From Alteribacter populi (GTDB lineage Bacteria; Bacillota; Bacilli; Bacillales; Salisediminibacteriaceae): DNA of 64,000 nt. Below, piece by piece: positions 24,238-32,303 of this stretch (position 1 is the stretch's first letter; every line of letters begins with the position of its first letter). Made by a program: the position numbers and the translations under genes. The DNA lies in contig NZ_KZ293963.1 in NCBI RefSeq assembly GCF_002352765.1, forward strand, positions 1,510,368 to 1,574,367, written 5' to 3'. The notes under the pieces were generated by a model that was given only the letters and a program-made list of their open reading frames with translations, had not been told where the DNA came from and made no database searches.

Positions 24238-24278
24238 TAGCTCCAGGCGCCCGACTATCGCGATGGCGCCTGGAGCTA
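24238..24278. repeat. Perfect 14-bp-arm hairpin
   Basis: TAGCTCCAGGCGCC and its exact complement enclose a 13-nt loop. The GC-rich arm is unlike its surroundings and there is no adjacent T-run, so it looks like a mobile palindromic unit rather than a terminator. Confidence 0.7.
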
Positions 24279-24320
24279 GACATCGAAACGTAGATTTTTT
24301 TATAATTTCTTAACTCTTAA

Positions 24321-24437
24321 GAAAAACCACATAGCGGTCTTTTATTAAAAACAGCGTTAGCTCTCATGTTTTAAAGTCTCAAGGATGGTTTCTCCTTGAG
24401 ACGAGCGGCGTGAAGATAGCTGTCCGCTCTATAAAAT
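24321..24437 (+). repeat. Hairpin repeat family, copy D (most complete)
   Basis: Runs from GAAAAACCACATAG through AACAGCGTTAGCTCTCATG, stem one AGTCTCAAGGA...TCCTTGAGAC, and stem two GAGCGG...CCGCTC. Used here as reference copy. Confidence 0.8.
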
Positions 24438-24450
24438 CTATCTTTAAATT

Positions 24451-24490
24451 AAAAAAGAAGCCTGTAATAGCAACTATTACAGACCTCTTC
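24451..24490 (-). terminator. Terminator of the carnitine/betaine operon
   Basis: Minus strand GTCTGTAATAG-loop-CTATTACAGGC followed by TTCTTTTTT, directly after the substrate-binding-protein gene. Confidence 0.85.
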
Positions 24491-24498
24491 CCTTTTTA

Positions 24499-25371
24499 TT
24501 ATTCACCAATCATTTCTTCTACTTTATCTTGGTTGTTATCGATCCATTCACGTGCAACGTCTTCTGGATCTTCATTATCTTCTTCAATTTTTACAATCAT
24601 TTTTTCTACTTCATCAATTGAGATGCTCCAATTGCTTAGAAATTCATAAGCATCAGGTGCGTTGTCTTTTAATTCGTGATTAGTAAGAACGTGAACGGAT
24701 GATGATTCAAAGAAGCCTTCTTCGTTAGATAATACCTTTAGGTCATGCTCGTTAAACATCGTGTGCGGGCGCCAACCGTAAAAGACGACAGGCTCCTCTT
24801 GATTCATTTGGCGCATAGCTTGGGACAGCATGCCACCTTCTGAAGAAGCTACTTGAGTCATGTCTAGATCGTAAGCATCAATTAAATCGTTTGATTCACC
24901 TGTTGCACTTGCGCCTTCTTCAATTCCGTACATTTCGTTATTAAACAGATCTTCATTCCCTTTTAGGTCTTCAATTGAATCAATGTCTTCCATATAAGTG
25001 GGTACTGTCCAGCCTGTTTCAGCTTCAGGGTAACTCACAGCTGTGTCATTAATTGTGTCTTCGTATTGACTCATGTAATTTTCGTGCATTGGAAACCAAG
25101 AATCCATAAACACATCAAGGTCACCACGTGAAAGTCCGACAAATACACTTCCTACATCAGCACTTGTTTGCTCTACTTCATAGCCCATGTCTTGCAAAAT
25201 AAGACTCGCGATTTCTGTTGGTGGTACTGTACTTGTCCAAGGTGTAACACCAAAAGTAATCGTTTCACCATTTTCGTTACCTTCTGCTTCTCCGCCTGCT
25301 TCTTCAGAAGAACAAGCAACGCTGAATGCTACTAATAATGACATCATTGTGCCTATTAATACTTTTTTCAT
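24499..25371 (-). CDS. Glycine betaine/carnitine-type ABC substrate-binding lipoprotein
   Basis: Secreted lipoprotein of 290 residues with signal peptide and lipobox 'FSVAC' (Cys20), then an OpuAC domain. Aromatic residues that could form the quaternary-amine cage are in 'TPWTSTVPP' (about 44-52), 'DSWFPMH' (about 91-97) and 'YGWRPHTMF' (about 196-204). It is the last gene of an operon that degrades L-carnitine to glycine betaine, so carnitine or betaine (or both) is the likely ligand. It is separated from the permease gene by a hairpin repeat (copy E). GAGGAGG precedes the ATG. Confidence 0.88.
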   Translation of the reverse strand: MKKVLIGTMMSLLVAFSVACSSEEAGGEAEGNENGETITFGVTPWTSTVPPTEIASLILQDMGYEVEQTSADVGSVFVGLSRGDLDVFMDSWFPMHENYMSQYEDTINDTAVSYPEAETGWTVPTYMEDIDSIEDLKGNEDLFNNEMYGIEEGASATGESNDLIDAYDLDMTQVASSEGGMLSQAMRQMNQEEPVVFYGWRPHTMFNEHDLKVLSNEEGFFESSSVHVLTNHELKDNAPDAYEFLSNWSISIDEVEKMIVKIEEDNEDPEDVAREWIDNNQDKVEEMIGE

Positions 25372-25410
25372 GATAAATCCTCCTCTAAAATTTTTACCTC
25401 TTTTTTAAAA

Positions 25411-25501
25411 GATTTATAAGTGTACAGCTACCTTCACGCCGCTCGTCTCAAAGGATAAACATTCTTGAGACTTTAAACATTCGACGAAAGCTAACGTGTT
25501 T
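25411..25501 (-). repeat. Hairpin repeat family, copy E, inside an operon
   Basis: Minus strand AACACGTTAGCT, AAAGTCTCAAG...TTTGAGACGAGCGG, CGTGAAGGTAGCTG. It fills most of the gap between the permease and binding-protein genes, so it is transcribed with them. Confidence 0.8.
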
Positions 25502-25505
25502 TTTC

Positions 25506-26336
25506 TTATACTTTTTTTCCTAAGCCTTGCGTAATTCTATCTAAAATGATCGCTAACACAACAATTCCTAAACCACCTGTTAATCCAAGGCCAACATTAA
25601 CTGTAGAAATACCTGATAAAACAGTAGAACCAAGTCCAGGTGCTCCAATCATCGATGCGATTACTGCCATTGATAACGCAAGCATGATCGTTTGATTTAC
25701 TCCTGCCATAATCGTAGGTAATGCGAGTGGAAGCTGAACCTTCACTAGTAGTTGACGTGAAGTCGAACCGAAAGCACGAGAGGCTTCTACCACATCAGCC
25801 GGTACTTGCTTAATTCCTAATGCGGTCATACGAACAGCTGGTGGTGTTGCAAACACGAAAGTTGCAATGACTGCCGGCACTCCACCTAGACCAAATAATA
25901 GAATCGCGGGGATTAAATATACGAAACTAGGTAACGTTTGCATAAAGTCTAAGGCCGGTCGTACCATTTTATCCATCATACTGTTCGTAGCGGCTAATAT
26001 TCCTAACGGGATCCCGACAAGGACCGACAGAAATGTAGATACGATGACAATCGCGATGGTTTGCATCGCTGCCGGCCATAAGTCTACTGAACCTAGATAA
26101 AGGCAACCAATGAGTGAAAACAGTGCGACATTTCTACCAGCAATTTTCCATGATAGTAAAATGAGGATCAACGCAATGATTTCAGGAGGTGTCATAATTA
26201 ATAGATCTGTCACAAAATTAATAAATCCTCCAAGCACCTTGCTCATGCCGTCAAAGAATCCTCCCATGACCGGGATCAGCCATCCATCTACGAAGCTATT
26301 TGTCCACTCTTCTAATGGAAAGTAGAAATAGTTCAT
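25506..26336 (-). CDS. Glycine betaine/carnitine-type ABC permease
   Basis: Permease of 276 residues, ProW/OpuAB type, with about six to seven helices. The coupling motif 'EASRAFGSTSRQLLVKVQLPLALPTIMAG' lies at about 183-211. The N-terminus carries 'WLIPVMGGFFDGMSKVL', as in OpuAB. It overlaps the ATPase stop by 4 nt. Confidence 0.92.
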   Translation of the reverse strand: MNYFYFPLEEWTNSFVDGWLIPVMGGFFDGMSKVLGGFINFVTDLLIMTPPEIIALILILLSWKIAGRNVALFSLIGCLYLGSVDLWPAAMQTIAIVIVSTFLSVLVGIPLGILAATNSMMDKMVRPALDFMQTLPSFVYLIPAILLFGLGGVPAVIATFVFATPPAVRMTALGIKQVPADVVEASRAFGSTSRQLLVKVQLPLALPTIMAGVNQTIMLALSMAVIASMIGAPGLGSTVLSGISTVNVGLGLTGGLGIVVLAIILDRITQGLGKKV

Positions 26337-27532
26337 GCTGATGCCACCTCATCTTTCTCTTTTCCAAGGGCTAGCCCTGATAAAATGGAAACTCGAGAGA
26401 TGATGCCTAGTAACCTACCATTTTCCGTTATGGCAATTGGATATTTTGCATCTACTGCAATACCAATGAGGTTATTTAACAATGTATCAGGCGATGCCGT
26501 AGGGACGTTTTTAATTAAAAACTTATCGAGCGCGATTGAATTTTTATAGGCTTTTATTGCGTCATCAATCGTTAACAAGCCTTTAAAGTTTTTATCTTTA
26601 TCGACAACAAAGATGCTTGAGGCACCTACCTCTTCCATTTTACGTATAGCTACCCGCGGACCATCTTTAAATGTCATCAACACTTCTGGTGTTTTCATAA
26701 CTTGAGAGGCTTCTAGTACTTTAGAGCGGTCAACATCTTTTACGAAATTCGAGACATATTCATTCGCCGGATTTTCTAAAATTTCTTCAGACGTTCCGAC
26801 TTGAACAATGTGGCCGTCTTTCATAATTGCAATGCGATCACCAAGCTTTAATGATTCGTCTAAGTCATGCGTAATAAAGATGATCGTTTTACCTAGTTTT
26901 CTTTGAAGATTGAGTAATTCATCTTGCATTTCTTTACGGATTAACGGATCTAATGCGCTGAAGGCTTCGTCCATCAATAAAATGTCAGTATCATTGGCAA
27001 GCACACGAGCTAAGCCGACACGTTGCTGCATCCCACCACTTAGTTGCTCAGGATAGCTACCTTCGTAGCCTTTCAACCCAACATCTTCAATGGTTTTTCG
27101 TGCCTTTTCTTCACGCTCTACTTTCCCCACTCCTTGGATTTCCAAGCCATAAGCGACATTTGCTAAAACGGTTCGGTGAGGTAGCAATCCAAACTTTTGA
27201 AAAACCATCCCTAATTTCTTCCGTCGCGTTTCAATAAGTGAGGATTTATCCATCTTCGTAATGTCTTCACCATCAATGAGCACTTCACCATCAGTAGGGT
27301 CAATGAGTCGATTAATGAGTCTGATTAACGTCGATTTTCCGCTTCCTGATAGCCCCATGATCACGAAAAATTCTCCAGGTTGTATGGAAAAAGAAGCTTG
27401 ATTTACACCAACTGTCATCCCGGTTTTTTCAAGAATTTCATCTTTTTGTTCACCATTCTTTAACAGCTTAAGTCCTTGCTGAGGATGGGAACCAAAGATT
27501 TTCGTCAAATTATTCACTTCAATCTTATTCAT
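26333..27532 (-). CDS. Glycine betaine/carnitine-type ABC ATPase with CBS domains
   Basis: ATPase of 399 residues, ProV/OpuAA type. Walker A is 'GLSGSGKST' (about 59-67), the signature 'LSGGMQQRVGLARVLA' (about 163-178), and Walker B 'DILLMDEAFSALDP' (about 183-196). Two C-terminal CBS domains (about 280-390) act as ionic-strength sensors in OpuA-type importers. It lies 33 bp after the thioesterase gene in the carnitine operon, with GAGGAGAG upstream of the ATG. Confidence 0.94.
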   Translation of the reverse strand: MNKIEVNNLTKIFGSHPQQGLKLLKNGEQKDEILEKTGMTVGVNQASFSIQPGEFFVIMGLSGSGKSTLIRLINRLIDPTDGEVLIDGEDITKMDKSSLIETRRKKLGMVFQKFGLLPHRTVLANVAYGLEIQGVGKVEREEKARKTIEDVGLKGYEGSYPEQLSGGMQQRVGLARVLANDTDILLMDEAFSALDPLIRKEMQDELLNLQRKLGKTIIFITHDLDESLKLGDRIAIMKDGHIVQVGTSEEILENPANEYVSNFVKDVDRSKVLEASQVMKTPEVLMTFKDGPRVAIRKMEEVGASSIFVVDKDKNFKGLLTIDDAIKAYKNSIALDKFLIKNVPTASPDTLLNNLIGIAVDAKYPIAITENGRLLGIISRVSILSGLALGKEKDEVASA

Positions 27533-27565
27533 AAAACTCTCCTCTTTTAGTACATGTTCATGTTC

Positions 27566-28036
27566 TTATCGCTTGATCCCAATCCGCCTGCCTACTTGTT
27601 TCGGCGTTTCTAATTGTTCATGTACACTGCGGATCGATTCAATGGCTGCTGCAATAGGTGATGGGAAAGGAGCAGGTCGTTCCTGTAATGTATCCATCCC
27701 CATTAACATTTGCTCACTTGTGGCAATGACATCTCCACTTGTATTTTTCATCGTAAAAAAGACATGGAGACGTTTTGCGTCATCATCAAGAAGCTGCATT
27801 TCTACGTTTAACTGCTCACCTTCGTGAGCTTCTTGTAAATAGCAAAGGTGTGTCTCTAACGTAAAAATCGTGTATTGGTGACTTTCACGTGCACTAGCAT
27901 CAAGTCCAATATGATCCATAAACGCGTCAACAGCTAAACTAAACACCGTTGCATAAGCAGCGTCATTCATGTGGCCATTGTAGTCCACCCATTCTTGTTG
28001 TACATGATTTTGAAAGGAAAACGGTTTATATGACAT
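27566..28036 (-). CDS. Thioesterase, probable betainyl-CoA thioesterase (CdhC-like)
   Basis: Hot-dog-fold 4HBT-type protein of 156 residues with 'VDYNGHMNDAAYATVFSLAVD' (about 17-37), typical for the family's active-site loop. Placed directly after the carnitine dehydrogenase and BKACE genes, it should release glycine betaine from betainyl-CoA, the third step of carnitine breakdown. The enzymatic assignment rests on context and family; the specific substrate is inferred. Confidence 0.8.
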   Translation of the reverse strand: MSYKPFSFQNHVQQEWVDYNGHMNDAAYATVFSLAVDAFMDHIGLDASARESHQYTIFTLETHLCYLQEAHEGEQLNVEMQLLDDDAKRLHVFFTMKNTSGDVIATSEQMLMGMDTLQERPAPFPSPIAAAIESIRSVHEQLETPKQVGRRIGIKR

Positions 28037-28059
28037 CTTTATCCCCTCTTTCTGTCTCG

Positions 28060-29028
28060 CTATTTTGTTACGACACCTCTAGATTCAGGCCAATACTCTT
28101 CCACTAAATCAAGCAATTTAACTAAAAATTCATTTCTCTTCTGCTCTAACTCAGCAATTGATACATCTCCAGCATGTGTTTCACAGCCTTCAATGACTTT
28201 TTCTTTGAGGTCATCTGTTAATTCTGGTGCTTCTAATTTAGTCCATGGGAGTTTAAGCGCAGGACCAAATTGTTCTAACATGTGACGCATTCCATGTTCT
28301 CCGCCTGCTAAATGGAATGTTAAAAATGGTCCCATTTGTGCCCAGCGCAGTCCAGCGCCATAAACAATCGCAGCATCGACTTCTTCTGTCGTTGCAATAC
28401 CATCATTGACTAAATGTAAAGACTCACGCCAAAGTGCCTCCATTAGCCGATCTGCAACATGGCCTTCAATTTCTTTACGAATGATCAAAGGTTTCATTTG
28501 TATAGATTGGTAAAATTGGTTCGCTTGTTCAATGACCGCTGAATCGGTCTCATTTCCTCCAACAAGCTCGACAAGTGGCAAGATGTAAACCGGGTTAAAT
28601 GGATGTGCAACGATTACACGCTCAGGATGGTTTAGCCCTTCTTGCAACGTGCTCGGCATAATGCCCGATGTACTTGAACCGATAATGGCATCAGACTTTG
28701 CATATTGGTCAATGCTTGCTAACACACTTTTTTTCAGTTCTTCACGTTCAGGTACATTTTCTTGAATCAAATCGGCGTCAGCAACAGCTGCTTCGATCGT
28801 TTCAACAAACGATAAACGATCCTGTGAAGCTCCTTTTGCAAGGCCGATTTTTTCTAAGGAAGGCCACGCATGAGCTACAACCTTACGCGTTCTTTCTTCC
28901 GCCCCTTCAGCTGGGTCAAACGCGACAACATCATACCCTTGTGCAAGAAAACGTGCGATCCAGCCGTTTCCGATTACTCCAGTGCCAATAACGGTAAGCT
29001 TTTTAATCTCTTTTATAGGTTGGCTCAT
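28060..29028 (-). CDS. L-carnitine 3-dehydrogenase (CdhA-like)
   Basis: NAD-dependent dehydrogenase of 322 residues, 3-hydroxyacyl-CoA dehydrogenase superfamily. The Rossmann loop 'VIGTGVIGNGWIARF' (about 13-27), catalytic region 'VIVAHPFNPVYILPLVELVG' (about 138-157) and C-terminal 'YGAGLRWAQMGPFLTFHLAGG' (about 223-243) match L-carnitine dehydrogenases closely. It oxidises L-carnitine to 3-dehydrocarnitine. It overlaps the BKACE stop by 1 nt. The neighbouring BKACE and thioesterase complete the pathway. Confidence 0.9.
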   Translation of the reverse strand: MSQPIKEIKKLTVIGTGVIGNGWIARFLAQGYDVVAFDPAEGAEERTRKVVAHAWPSLEKIGLAKGASQDRLSFVETIEAAVADADLIQENVPEREELKKSVLASIDQYAKSDAIIGSSTSGIMPSTLQEGLNHPERVIVAHPFNPVYILPLVELVGGNETDSAVIEQANQFYQSIQMKPLIIRKEIEGHVADRLMEALWRESLHLVNDGIATTEEVDAAIVYGAGLRWAQMGPFLTFHLAGGEHGMRHMLEQFGPALKLPWTKLEAPELTDDLKEKVIEGCETHAGDVSIAELEQKRNEFLVKLLDLVEEYWPESRGVVTK

Positions 29029-29921
29029 TATTTAACGCCTCCGTTTGGGTTTCTTAATCCGTACAGTTCACGTGCTTCTTGTGGGGTCATTACTTCGATT
29101 CCGTTGCCGCCGAGCATTGTTACAGCATGGTCAACGAGTTGATCATTACGAGCAAGGACGCCTTTTTTAAGGTATATATTATCTTCTAAACCAACACGTA
29201 CATTTCCACCTAACATCGCTGCTTGTGCAACGATTGGCATTTGCATACGACCTATCCCGAATGCGGACCAGTGAGCATTTTCCGGAAGACGACTTTTCAT
29301 ATATAGCATCGTTTCAACATCTGCATCTGCACCCCAAGGAATCCCTAAACAAAATTGGAACAATGGATCTCCATCAACGAGCCCTTCATCAACGAGCTGT
29401 TTAGCAAAACGAATATGCCCTGTATCAAAGCATTCGAGTTCGGGCTTTACGCCACTCTCTTGGATGAGCTTCGCTTGCTTTCGTAGCCAATCAGTAGGAC
29501 TCATGTAAATCATGTCACCAAAGTTCACACTACCGCAATCAAGGGTACACATTTCAGGAAGCAATTCGCCAACAGGCTTATGGCGTTCTTCAGGTGTTTG
29601 AATGTCCGTTCCATCTCCACCGGCCGCTGGCGTATCAAGACTCGGAATGAAGTCACCACCACCGCCAGCTGTAATGTTAATGACGACATCTGTTTCAGAT
29701 TCACGAATACGATCAACAATCTCTCGGTAGTGATCGACGTTATGACTAATGCCTCCTGTTTTTGGGTCGCGAGCATGGACGTGAGCGACAGTTGCTCCTG
29801 CTTTCGCTGATTCAATCGCCGATTCTGCGATCTCTTTTGGTGTTACTGGGACGTGGGAACTTTTCCCTGTCGTTTCTCCTGCACCAGTAACGGCTGCTGT
29901 TAATAATACTTTATTTTTCAT
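29028..29921 (-). CDS. BKACE enzyme, probable dehydrocarnitine cleavage (CdhB-like)
   Basis: Protein of 297 residues in the beta-keto acid cleavage (BKACE, DUF849) family. Zn-binding and catalytic pieces are 'TVAHVHARDPKTGG' (about 44-57), 'NITAGGGG' (about 81-88), 'ELECFDTGHIRFAK' (about 156-169) and 'RVGLEDNIYL' (about 242-251). With acetyl-CoA it should convert 3-dehydrocarnitine to betainyl-CoA plus acetoacetate. It is the first gene of the operon, behind a TetR-controlled promoter. Confidence 0.88.
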   Translation of the reverse strand: MKNKVLLTAAVTGAGETTGKSSHVPVTPKEIAESAIESAKAGATVAHVHARDPKTGGISHNVDHYREIVDRIRESETDVVINITAGGGGDFIPSLDTPAAGGDGTDIQTPEERHKPVGELLPEMCTLDCGSVNFGDMIYMSPTDWLRKQAKLIQESGVKPELECFDTGHIRFAKQLVDEGLVDGDPLFQFCLGIPWGADADVETMLYMKSRLPENAHWSAFGIGRMQMPIVAQAAMLGGNVRVGLEDNIYLKKGVLARNDQLVDHAVTMLGGNGIEVMTPQEARELYGLRNPNGGVK

Positions 29922-29978
29922 GTTGTCTCCTCCTCGTTCGTTATTTTAGATTAAGATTTACTTTTTTCATTTTTACTG

Positions 29979-29994
29979 TACCGTACAGACGGTT
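29979..29994. promoter_or_regulatory. Operator 2 of the carnitine operon
   Basis: TACCGTACAGACGGTT, with ACCGT/ACGGT arms, is a close relative of operator 1 and lies about 18 bp downstream of the -10 box. Centre-to-centre distance to operator 1 is 37 bp. Confidence 0.7.
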
Positions 29995-30011
29995 AACTAA
30001 GCACAATTAAA

Positions 30012-30040
30012 AACATACCATCCAGACGGTATAGTTTCAA
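30012..30040 (-). promoter_or_regulatory. Promoter of the carnitine operon
   Basis: Minus strand TTGAAA (30040-30035), 17-bp spacer, TATGTT (30017-30012). Operator 1 (30016-30031) sits inside the spacer and touches the -10, so a bound repressor would exclude RNA polymerase. Confidence 0.8.
30016..30031. promoter_or_regulatory. Operator 1 of the carnitine operon
   Basis: Minus strand TACCGTCTGGATGGTA, an imperfect dyad with TACC/GGTA ends, shared with operator 2. It is probably bound by the TetR-family protein encoded at 30168-30704. Confidence 0.75.
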
Positions 30041-30120
30041 GGGATATTCACTGATTTTTTAGATCAAACAAGGATAATATCTTTAATGAAGACTGATATC
30101 AAAGGTTTTAGCCAATATTA

Positions 30121-30152
30121 AAAAAACACCATCACATTTGATAGTGTTTTTA
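30121..30152 (-). terminator. Terminator of the tetR gene
   Basis: Minus strand AAACACTATCA-loop-TGATGGTGTTT followed by a T-run, 16 bp after the tetR stop. It separates tetR from the carnitine operon. Confidence 0.85.
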
Positions 30153-30167
30153 TCTAAAAGACCTCTT

Positions 30168-30704
30168 CTATTCATTCGCCCATTCCATTAACCTTTTATA
30201 AACCTGCTCTTTCTTATCCTCTTCAATGTGATAAACATCAAACAGTTCAGACAACCAGATTCCGTCAGTCGCTAACCGAATGATCGTAGCCTTTACCGGG
30301 TCAATCCCATCATTTTCAATCTCATGTTGCCAATCAGCATACAGTTCACGAATCGGCTCTAATAACTCTGTATTTACGGCCTTTGCTGCTAATAATCCCG
30401 AGTTCATACTTTTTGTTTGATACGTTTGATTAAATGTGACATCCAAATAGGCGCGTGACCACTTTCCTTTATCTTCTGTGGCATTTTCAGCATTCGTCGC
30501 GATTTTTTCTCTGTAATTGTCTGCTAAATGAGTGACCATTCCTTTAACCAATGCTTCCTTTGACGGATAATGATATAAAAGCCCACCCTTACTAATCCCA
30601 GCTTCTTCCGCTACCGCTTCAAGCGTTAGGTTAAAGATCCCTCTTTCACTTACAATTTTAGATGCCGCATGTAAAATCTCTACCTTCCTCGACACTCTGC
30701 CCAT
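30168..30704 (-). CDS. TetR-family regulator of the carnitine operon
   Basis: Repressor of 178 residues with an N-terminal TetR helix-turn-helix: 'KVEILHAASKIVSERGIFNLTLEAVAEEAGISKGGLLYHYPSKEALV' (about 7-53). The C-terminal helical domain (about 80-178) should bind the inducer. The operators at the next promoter and its position imply that it controls carnitine use. The inducer could be carnitine or an intermediate (inference). GGGAG precedes the ATG. Confidence 0.9.
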   Translation of the reverse strand: MGRVSRKVEILHAASKIVSERGIFNLTLEAVAEEAGISKGGLLYHYPSKEALVKGMVTHLADNYREKIATNAENATEDKGKWSRAYLDVTFNQTYQTKSMNSGLLAAKAVNTELLEPIRELYADWQHEIENDGIDPVKATIIRLATDGIWLSELFDVYHIEEDKKEQVYKRLMEWANE

Positions 30705-30840
30705 TAAAATCTCCCTTTATGTAAAATTTGCGCTTAGTGATCCCGTTGTATGTACAAAAAATCTCAGATGATCTATCAGCATTTCTGATAAGAGATCACT
30801 ACTTATCGTGACTCTCTTTATAAGTATTCTATTTCTTTCC

Positions 30841-30869
30841 ATCATGTAGTCGTTATTTAAAAAAGTCAA
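30841..30869 (-). promoter_or_regulatory. Promoter of tetR, with long leader
   Basis: Minus strand TTGACT (30869-30864), 17-bp spacer, CATGAT (30846-30841). The leader of about 130 nt contains small hairpins (GATAAG...CTTATC; ATCAG...CTGAT) near 30775-30805. Confidence 0.55.
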
Positions 30870-30928
30870 CTGTATTTCTAAGAAAAAAAATTGTTGGCTA
30901 TTCGTTTTCTATGTCTCCTTATGGATAA

Positions 30929-30959
30929 CAAAAACAGGCCCTCTCCCTAAGGAGAAGGC
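30929..30959 (-). terminator. Terminator after clpP
   Basis: Minus strand GCCTTCTCC-TTAG-GGAGAGGGC followed by CTGTTTTTG, 32 bp after the ClpP stop. Confidence 0.8.
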
Positions 30960-30990
30960 AAATTTTCTTTGGTAATTAAGAGTTCGTTCA

Positions 30991-31575
30991 CTAACCTTTC
31001 GATTCAATAATCTCATCAATGATCCCATACTCTTTTGCTTCTTGTGCACTTAAGAAATAGTCTCGATCTGTATCCACAGCTACCTTTTCAAGAGGTTGAC
31101 CTGTTTGCGCAGCAATGATTTCATTTAAATGTTCGCGAAGCTTTACTATTCGTTTAGCCGAAATCTCCAAGTCCGTTGCTTGACCACGGGCTCCGCCAAG
31201 CGGTTGATGAATCATCACTTCGCTATTTGGTAAGGCGTACCGTTTTCCCTTCGTCCCTGCAAGCAGCAGCATTGCTCCAAATGAGGCCGCGATTCCAGTA
31301 CATATGGTTGTGATGTCGGGTTTAATATATTGCATCGTATCATAAATGGCAAACCCCGCAGAAGTTGATCCGCCAGGGCTATTGATGTATAGGGAGATGT
31401 CTTTTTCCGGATCATCTGCTGCTAAAAACAACAATTGTGCAACAATACTATTTGCCATATGATCGTTAATTTCATCGCTAACCATGACAATCCGGTCTTT
31501 TAAAAGTCTTGAATAGATATCATAGGAGCGTTCACCGCGACTAGATTGTTCAATGACATAAGGAATCGTATTCAT
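30991..31575 (-). CDS. clpP: ATP-dependent Clp protease proteolytic subunit (paralogue)
   Basis: Serine protease of 194 residues with the full catalytic triad: S98 in 'GIAASFGAML', H123 in 'VMIHQPLGG', and D172 in 'DTDRDYF'. N-terminal 'IPYVIEQSSRGERSYDIYSRLL' is the axial-loop region. ClpP forms barrels that degrade substrates fed by ClpX/ClpC. It follows an ECF-like sigma gene by 23 bp, unlike the usual lone B. subtilis clpP, so I think it is a second copy. The start is ATG 31575 with GGGAGG 8 nt upstream. Confidence 0.95.
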   Translation of the reverse strand: MNTIPYVIEQSSRGERSYDIYSRLLKDRIVMVSDEINDHMANSIVAQLLFLAADDPEKDISLYINSPGGSTSAGFAIYDTMQYIKPDITTICTGIAASFGAMLLLAGTKGKRYALPNSEVMIHQPLGGARGQATDLEISAKRIVKLREHLNEIIAAQTGQPLEKVAVDTDRDYFLSAQEAKEYGIIDEIIESKG

Positions 31576-31598
31576 TTTATTTCCTCCCACATTCGTTA

Positions 31599-32303
31599 TT
31601 ATGCAGCTATTGAGAGGTAGCTGGAAGGAGAGGAATGCGAGCGCCCAATTTTCGTACGGAAAACCAACTTAGGTGTCGAAACTGGAAAGATGATTTTTGG
31701 GATGAGTTTAAAAAGTAAGGCCGGATCCTGGACATGGACCGCATGACAAAGAACTGTAGTCACTTCATCTTGAAGCTCCTCTGTCCAATAACTTTGAACA
31801 GCAGGAAGGGTCCCCTCATTCGAGAGCTTTTTCAACTTCGATCTCGTACGATTTAAAATCCCTTTTACAGCCGTCTCTGTCATCCCAAGAGCGTCGGCAA
31901 CTTCAGTATTTTTATACTGAAAAGCTTCTGTTAACGTGAAAATAACCAACTGTTTGGGTGTTAACTTAGAGACAAGATCTTCAATCACACTTCGGACTCT
32001 TTCCATGCCCTTGTCCTTTGTATCCATTGTTTCGGGAACCGTGGTGATCGTTTCCTTACTTTGCTTTCGAATCGTATCCACCCACAAGTTACGGGCGATT
32101 TTATTTAGCAAAGCAGCGTTCAATTCTGTTTTATGACGATAATATTTTAAAGCTTTGAACATTGATTCTTGAGCCAACTCTTCTCCATCCCATTTATTTT
32201 GCGATAGAGAATAGCAATAACGACTTAATTTTAAATACAGTTCTTCCCACTGATCATTTGTAGAGTTTCGATCATACACCTTTAGCCCAGACTTGACATA
32301 CAT
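31599..32303 (-). CDS. ECF-like sigma factor with C-terminal extension
   Basis: Sigma-70-family protein of 234 residues. Region 2 (about 17-85) has 'LYLKLSRYCYSLSQNKWDGEELAQESMFKALKYY', and region 4 (about 100-155) has 'LVSKLTPKQLVIFTLTEAFQYKNTEVADALGMTETAVKGILNR'. About 75 extra residues follow region 4. No anti-sigma gene is next to it; ClpP follows instead, which suggests protease-linked control (inference). The ATG is preceded by a weak site. Confidence 0.88.
   Translation of the reverse strand: MYVKSGLKVYDRNSTNDQWEELYLKLSRYCYSLSQNKWDGEELAQESMFKALKYYRHKTELNAALLNKIARNLWVDTIRKQSKETITTVPETMDTKDKGMERVRSVIEDLVSKLTPKQLVIFTLTEAFQYKNTEVADALGMTETAVKGILNRTRSKLKKLSNEGTLPAVQSYWTEELQDEVTTVLCHAVHVQDPALLFKLIPKIIFPVSTPKLVFRTKIGRSHSSPSSYLSIAA

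Noticed and set aside
30040..30120. Possible riboswitch between tetR and the carnitine operon
   Set aside because: The region lies upstream of the promoter found at 30012-30040 and has no conserved riboswitch core.
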